Shown here: in pieces, positions 57,513 to 64,000 of the stretch
Layout of the letters: each line of letters opens with the position of its first letter
How positions within the stretch are numbered: position 1 is the stretch's first letter
Assembly: GCF_030272615.1 (NCBI RefSeq)
Contig: NC_081412.1
Coordinates: 541,836,335 to 541,900,334, forward strand
DNA length: 64,000 nucleotides
Origin: Cryptomeria japonica
Lineage: Eukaryota; Streptophyta; Pinopsida; Cupressales; Cupressaceae
Direction of reading: 5' to 3'
Program-made: the position numbers and the translations under genes
The notes under the pieces: model-generated
Told to the model about the DNA's origin: nothing
The model's database searches: none
The model's input: only the letters and a program-made list of their open reading frames with translations

Positions 57513-60500
57513 TGTAGTACCCCTGCCCTAATCAATTTCTAATCTCGGTTTAACCTTGATTAGTTTATCATAATATAATGATTATAGTCACATGTTTTGA
57601 TTTAGTGCATAGTTGTTAATGTGGTTTTTGCACCAATTTTTATGTAGGTTATTAATTCTTCTATTTCATGTTATTATCTCGAGCTAACACTTTCATTAAA
57701 TTTATATATGTATGCATGTATGACTCTTGGTTGCAGGAGATTGCAGGTACAGTACCGCATGGGTGCGAGGTTCGTCTCCGCCTGATTTTGTAGGTTTGAG
57801 TGTACCTCTTTAATCCTTAGAGTTGGATTAGGTGGTCATAAGACCCTCATTTGACCATAGTCGTGCTCAAGTGAGCGTCGTCAGTCGTCGTTGGTATTCC
57901 CTTTGGTTGGGCATGCGGGTCGTCTATCTGTTTGGCTTCTTGGGTTGTGTATTTTGTGTGTATGGTTAAATTGAGCAATTAGTCCTTAGTATTTAATTTG
58001 ATTAAATATATGTTGGTACATTAAAGATTAATGGACTAAATTAAACAGGATTTCTTTATGCGATTATTGTTAATTTGAATTGCTCGATTTAAATTGGGAG
58101 CAAGTCCAATAAAATGGTCAGTGTTAATGTTAATTTATTATGTTTATGCTTATGAAATGAAAGATCGAAATTTAATTGAAATAGAATTAATTTTATCTTC
58201 TTGGCATTTTTGAAATAGAAAGGTTAATTTCAGTTATTGGAGAAAATCAATTTTTAATTGAAAAGCAAATTTAATTTATTGATATAGTTGGAAAATAATG
58301 ATTTTTGAGGAATTATTTTAAATAAAAATATTTTAATTCCAAAGATAAAATTATGGTCAAACTTCTCCCATTTAACCTAGACTTTTGGAAAATATTGGGG
58401 ATTGAATTTTTTGGGGGAAAAATATTTTTTGGAAAATATTTTGGATGGAAAATTTGGGGATTTTGGAAGGAGAAGGATTTCTTGAGCTGCAGGTTGGGGC
58501 TCTCCATCAGATCCTTTCCAAGAATGCTTATTGAGGTAGGAATTTTGTTTACCAATTTGGTTAATTATTTTTTGTTTTGTTTTGTTTTTTTAAATGGGCT
58601 TGAATGTTCTTCATGCTATTTTGGTTTTAAATTCCCCATTGGTTGCTCAAGATTAAGTATTATAGTGAGATTAGTAAGAGTTTGGCTTATTGTTTGAATT
58701 CTTGCATGAGATATGAGCTCCCTTTTGTCCAAAATTGTTTATTTTGGAAGGTATTTCAACAAATTCTTCTATTTTTGAAAACCTATAAACAAAAATGGAG
58801 GTTTGTTGTTTTTAGAAAAGATAAATATAAAACAAATATTCAATCAAAAAAATCGATTTTAATGTTAAATCAAAATTCATTGTCTTTAAAAAAACAAAAA
58901 AGGGATAAACAAAAAAAATGAATTATATTTATTGGGGTTTGGAGGAGCGGGGAGCAGAGGCTCGACGCGCCGCCTCCTCCCCCTGCACAGGCCGCAGCCA
59001 GCGGCGACCTCAACAAGCTGCGACCCCCACGGTGGCCGCAGGGTCCCCCGCGGTGGCGGCGTGGGCGCCGCGAGACATGCGTCCACTGCGGTGGCGCCGT
59101 CACAGCTAGGGCACAACCGCCCAACCCCCGCGTAAGGGAGGTGGGCCTGGCAGCCCTCGCCGCCCCCTTTTTTTTACTATGTTTTAAAAATTATTTTTTT
59201 AAATATTTTTTTTATTTATCAAAAACAATATATTAATTTAATATTATTTAAATAATAATGTTTAATTAAGTTTTAATGTTAAATTTTATTTAATTATTAA
59301 TTAATGTATATAATTAATTAATGAGTAATTAATATATATGTTAATTATTGGTTAAATTTGCATTTTGATATATTTGCAAGGAATAATATAGTATTTGGAA
59401 ATGAAAAAAATTAAAATCAAATATTATATTAATTGTTAATTCTAGGAAATTAACTCATATGTTAATAGGAAATTTGTGAGATTAAATATTATGTCGATTT
59501 GGGAATTGGAAGATTGATAGATATAGTTGAAATTTCACGACAGCCTCTCTTAATGAAATATGGATATTAGATGAGGAAATGCATTTATTAATGTTTTGTT
59601 TTTATGTATTGGAATAGTGACACGGTCTTATACTGGCAATTTTTGTCATTTGGAATTACTATGTAATGGTGTTTTTGTTCAAAATTATTATTTTGGAAAC
59701 TTAGATCATTTAGAAAACTTGATCGACATTTAATGTTTATAGCAATTCGGAAAAGATTGTATCTGTTGGTTATTGCCTATGCGAGTTTAATTTCTGTATT
59801 CGCTTTTGCTTAAGTAATGGCAAGCCTTGCTTTGTTTGATTGGACCCTGTCGTATGGTTGATTTGAGTACCTGTTTTTGCCCTCGGTCTCGAGTTGACTG
59901 TTATTTTGTTGTGGTGTTGTATTGGTCATATCCTTTATGTGGGTGTCGAATGATGATTCGTGGTTGACCAAAGTTGGTCAGGTCTCTAGTTAGAGTACCG
60001 TCAGTAAGTGTACCTCGTTTGAGTTGTGTTTGACTAGATGGATGTTCCCTCCTTTTTGAACTCCGTTTGCTTGACCTTGTGTATTCCTTGGTTTCTGAGG
60101 TCACTTGAGTATAGTCTAGTGTCGTATGGGAAGTGGCTTTCGATTGGGGGCCATGCCCAAAGTGGCTGCTGGGTAACCCATCGAAAGTGAGTCTAAAAAG
60201 TGATAACCTAACAATAGATTAGAATTTTAATCTCTAAGTAAGATAATTGTGCCTCACACATGGGATGAGTGCTAACACATACTCGACATGTTGTGAGAAG
60301 GCCTGAAATGGCAAACCATCATCCTTGTCTTCACGAAAGGATGTGTGGGTCCACATGAGGCTTGGATGGGCCAGAGGTTCGGATTAGGTTGCCAGGGTAA
60401 CCCAGTGTATGGGGTCGGAACCTATGAAGACTTGCCATGGTAGCCATACCAGGTTGTGTGATGACACTTGTCCCTACGTTCGCTAGTTTGTGGTTGTATG

Positions 60501-61466
60501 GTCTTGATAGGAGCACCTTTTGTGGAGTCCTCCTGTTGCTTATGCCCTTGTGAGAACCTGACTTCATGCTAGACCTTGGGTTATGATGACTCAATTTTGT
60601 GGATGCTCTAGTGGACCTTTGTATTAGCTTCGATTATGTTTAGCTTGATCCTTTCCTTTTTAGGGATCGTTTATGTATTTATTGACCGATGTGGTCGTTT
60701 GTATATTGGGTACGTTTCGCCTTGATGGCAAGATTATAAATAATGAGAACCTTATGTATTATGAACTTTATTAATTATCAGAGGGGTCTTGCAGTTGAGC
60801 AGACCCGAAGATGTAGCCCTTTAGGGGTGAGCTCTGAGATCATCTTGGTGTTATGTGATGCTTTTATTTTTATGTTTCATGTTTAGTGTTAGCATGTATG
60901 GATGACATTTTGATATAATGTATAAGTGGATAAGATGAAATTAATTTAAAATGCATGTATGTAGTCCTCTCTTGAATGCAGTAAATTGTATCATGAAAGA
61001 ATGTAGCTTAGAGTAATGGAATATATTCAGTTGTTGTTAAGGAAATTAAGTATGCATGGAAAGATCTCATAAGTTTACGATGAAATTCTTGTGTGTTAGA
61101 ATATTAGATGCATGGCTTATATTTTAATGAAAAGTTTGAATGAAGGGTATAGATGAATCTTAATGGATGAACCTTATGTTGTGAACTATATTTTCATCTA
61201 TCTGAAAGAAATTATCCTTGTTTAAGAATTATCTCATTTTTAAGATAATCAACTTATTGGATTAATGGTGTGAGTTAAGTTAAATGTGTAATTAAGTAAT
61301 CACGTTGGGAAACTTTTTAGGTGTTAGTTGATGTCTTTCGCTATTTAATATGAATCTTTGATATCTTGTTGTATCTCAATGTCGTGTAACTTTAAAAAAA
61401 AAATTATTGCACTCCATTTGTATGTTTTAGCTTTATCCCTTCAGGGTTTCGGGGTGGGGCATTACA
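57513..61466 (+). repeat. 3' LTR of the LARD-like element
   Basis: The 3954-bp LTR has TG...CA ends and matches the left LTR throughout. It differs by scattered point changes, the missing (ATT)n run, a short deletion near 58785 (relative to 51090-51140) and changes in the GC-rich island. Confidence 0.93.
58935..59165. other. GC-rich, CpG-containing island in the right LTR
   Basis: This is the counterpart of 51292-51515, with more CG dinucleotides (GCTCGACGCGCCGCC, GGCGGCGTGGGCGCCGCG) and small insertions or deletions relative to it. Confidence 0.8.
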
Positions 61467-62040
61467 AGACACAAGGAAAGTACTTTAAAGCACTGATGAA
61501 GAAAACCTTTAAGACAAGATAAAGGACAATATGACAATCCTAATGGAAATACTTTTCTCAGTCCACCAATACTCCTAAGATCATACTATTGCTATGATAT
61601 TGTGAAGACGCTCCAAATATATTTGTTATAATGAGAAAAAGATATTGAAAGAGTATTAAAGAGATCGTGTTTAGAGCCACTGTGATAACTATCTTGAGTG
61701 CTATCTAATAACATAAGAATCATCCAAAAAGCAATTTAAGAGTTAGAACATAGTCAAAATGATGGAAAAGAACAATATTTTATCAAATGTGATATTATTC
61801 AAGAGATTGATGAGTAGCAAAACTTATCCCTTGAAACTCTCCCACGCCCTCATTAGTTTTTAGAAAAATAAGAGATTAGAGAGTATATTTAGGGGGTAGT
61901 TTGGAGGATCTTGAGGTCATTTTTATAGTTATGAAAGCATCTAGGACCAACTAAAACACTTCCCAAAGTTTGAGGCATTAGAGAATAGAAAAGGAGCAGA
62001 TATAGTAGCTAGCAAGTAGGGATAAAGTCGTAAAAGTGGA

Positions 62041-62328
62041 AGAAGATTTAGCCTTCATCATGTCTTACACCACCTAGGAGCTCTAGCATTCTAGAAAAGG
62101 ATAAAGACAATTTTCCAATTCTAAAAATTTAAAGTTGATCAAATGAAACTTATTTTCTCATCATTATTCCTATGTTGAAAAGAAGAAGAAGATATAGCCT
62201 TCATTGTGTCTTACACCACCTAGGAGCTCTATCATTCTAGAAAAGGATAAAGACAATTTTCCAATGCTTAAAATTTAAAGTTGATCAAATGAAACTTATC
62301 TTCTCGTCATTATTCCTATGTTGAAAAG
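62041..62328. repeat. 146-bp tandem duplication
   Basis: The unit starting AGAAGATTTAGCCTTCATCA at 62041-62186 recurs at 62187-62328 with fewer than ten differences, for example TTTAGCC/TATAGCC and CATCATG/CATTGTG. Both end TTCCTATGTTGAAAAG. Confidence 0.92.
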
Positions 62329-63753
62329 TTAGAGGGAGTCTTTTCTTTAGTAAAAATCAACACCTAGATCTAATTTGAGAAGATTTCTTTTCAATTTTAC
62401 ACATGTATTATAGCAAAGTAATTCTCTCTCTTGTAAAAACATTGTTCTATAGTTGACAAAGAGTCTTTTGAAGACTTAAATCAATATAAATTTGACCATT
62501 TTCAAGTATTTTAAAAACATTTTAAGCATTTTAAACAAAAAATATATATCTAATGTAGGTTGTATTCTATTATCTTGTGAAAATCAATTGTCTCTTCCTT
62601 CTAAACCTACCAATAGTGAAACCTTTCTACAAAACACTCGTAAATGGACTTGAAAAACATTAAATTTGTGTCTTTAAATAGTTGAAACATTAAATTTTTG
62701 TGTGAGAAAATAGCCTTATAGGTCCTAAAATTAATCTAGTGTATCACCCTCATAGTGTTAGGTCTCATTTCAAGCTATTTCTTTTCCTTTTCTCAATAAA
62801 GTTAGCAGGTGGTTTAGATTAGATAAGATCTAAGGGAACCAACCCTCTCTAGAGGTTGGTCTTAACTATTAGAGCCCACACACTATAATACCATCCCATT
62901 TTTCACCAAATAGCTAAGTGAACAACTCATTAAAGGTGCATATCTATGAGCTAACAAGGACATAAAATATCAACAAAACATGTGCACTTTATAAAGATAG
63001 TTTGGAATTCATGAATATAATTAGATTAACCATACATTTTTCTATTAATTTGGTAAGTTTATTAAAGAATCTATTCATAATGTTATCACAATAATGTGTA
63101 GTGAGTTCCTCTTGAAAAAAAACCATGTGATAACACATCTCTCCTTATTCTTCCCTTCACATAACTAATGTTATTAAATGAATTGGTCAAGTTATAAGTA
63201 TAAGGATTCTATTATAAATTTTCATTGACAAATAATATGATGAAAAATTCCTAGCTATATAATTATTTGGGTGATGATCCGCCTTTAGATCTATATCAAA
63301 CCAAAAATCATCATGTCCCTTGGAAGCATCATCTTCTTCCCAATTCTTATTATTTGAATTCACTCCCTTAGATTATATATCACTCACAAGGGACTCAAAA
63401 CTCCTTGATAATGCATTGATCTAAACTCTCACGAATGTCATCTTTATCTTCAATGATGAAATATATGTCTTAACCTTGGGTTTTTCTTCCCTTAAGTGTT
63501 TAATTTTATTGAGATCAATGTCCTCATTTTCTATATCATCCCTGCCTAGATATTTATAGGTGTGACAACATTCTTTTTACCTTTGGTGATGGGCCCACCA
63601 TGACATAATTTTTTTTAATGAATCACACAAATAAATCCAAATTTTCTAAGAACTTTCCTATAACTTACTTGGGCATGTATGTCACCCAACGATAACTTTA
63701 AGACCTCCCCCCCTCGGGAATAGTAGCAAAATATCGGTGAATTTTTTGAAAGT

Positions 63754-63836
63754 ATCCCTAAAAATCAAATATAATGATTATTGGTGAATTTTTTGGTACC
63801 CGTGGAAATCAAGTATAATTATTATTGGCAAATTGT
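63754..63836. repeat. Imperfect direct repeat (ATCAARTATAAT-type)
   Basis: ATCAAATATAATGATTATTG, then GTGAATTTTTTGG, is followed about 51 bp later by ATCAAGTATAATTATTATTG, then GCAAATTGTTGG. It may be a local duplication or part of a larger repeat that leaves the window. Confidence 0.6.
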
Positions 63837-64000
63837 TGGCAATCGCCCAAATTTAGAGGAAAATTGTTGGCGAAGCATTTTTCCTATGTGTTAGAGAAAC
63901 GTATTAGTGCTGGCGATTTTGCCTTGTAATGCAATAAATGTAATAAATATATTGGCGAATTCAAACATGTTTTAATGTGAAAGGTTGTTTTTACTAGCGA

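Larger units (their letters stand above)
49810..61471 (+). mobile_element. Complete LARD-like LTR retrotransposon with 5-bp target duplication
   Basis: Two LTRs of 3996 bp (49815-53810) and 3954 bp (57513-61466) bound 3.7 kb of interior. Both start TGTAGTACCCCTGCCC and end GGGGCATTACA. The target duplication AGACA is perfect (49810-49814 and 61467-61471). A tRNA-Met primer-binding site directly follows the left LTR, and a polypurine tract directly precedes the right one, so orientation is +. In six frames the interior has no gag, protease, polymerase or integrase motif. Large LTRs around a non-coding interior define large retrotransposon derivatives (LARDs), which move with proteins from other elements. 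Seven differences in the first 158 bp of the LTR pair point to relative youth. Confidence 0.92.
61472..64000. other. Right flank, AT-rich, no gene recognised
   Basis: Apart from two repeats (62041-62328 and 63754-63836) there is no recognisable coding or mobile element. A short hairpin, ACCAACC with GGTTGGT around CTCTCTAGA, is at 62838-62860. The window ends in AT-rich sequence. Confidence 0.5.

Overview
The window looks like intergenic DNA from a very large plant nuclear genome, most likely a gymnosperm such as a conifer. That assignment is inference: it rests on one intronless plant family-1 glycosyltransferase gene surrounded by old, stop-ridden copia, gypsy and LINE copies, AT-rich filler and very long LTRs. 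No bacterial operon, CRISPR array, tRNA or rRNA gene was recognised on either strand.

Only one intact host gene is convincing: a UDP-glycosyltransferase on the + strand at 38806-40212 (468 aa, complete PSPG box, closest by eye to the zeatin O-glucosyltransferase/UGT93-like group). Two separated stretches, 19345-19540 and 36130-36335, resemble its 5' flank and its 3' flank. They suggest that a tandem paralogue once stood upstream and lost its coding region while retroelements filled the gap.

Layout. 1-1640: LINE ORF2 remnant (+). 2510-5095: copia remnant (+), split in gag by a roughly 1.05-kb terminal-inverted-repeat element. 6981-14525: gypsy element with chromodomain (-), both LTRs present but the left one shortened, about ten stops and one frameshift. 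14990-16330: LINE remnant (+). 19085-19300: LINE-like C-terminal remnant (-). 21900-22480: LINE remnant (-). 22839-30516: a second gypsy-type element (-) with gag and protease but no reverse transcriptase that I can see. 30840-31090 and 33490-35640: further LINE-type remnants (-). 38529-40510: the UGT locus. 40760-41275: isolated RNase H-like fragment (+). 42178-46680: an LTR with promoter and primer-binding site, followed by an inverted-repeat array built on a ~20-bp palindrome-centred unit, then a ~1.5-kb nearly pure purine tract. 48110-48952: LINE ORF1 (DUF4283-type) remnant (+). 49810-61471: a complete LARD-like element with two ~4-kb LTRs, 3.7 kb of non-coding interior, primer-binding site, polypurine tract and a perfect 5-bp target duplication. 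61472-64000: AT-rich sequence with a 146-bp tandem duplication.

No new protein-coding system was found. The most interesting material is structural: the LARD-like element, the palindromic array plus purine tract inside a broken LTR element, the nested TIR element, and the flanks of a vanished UGT paralogue. Similarity statements come from reading and hand alignment of the sequence; no database search or computed alignment was done.
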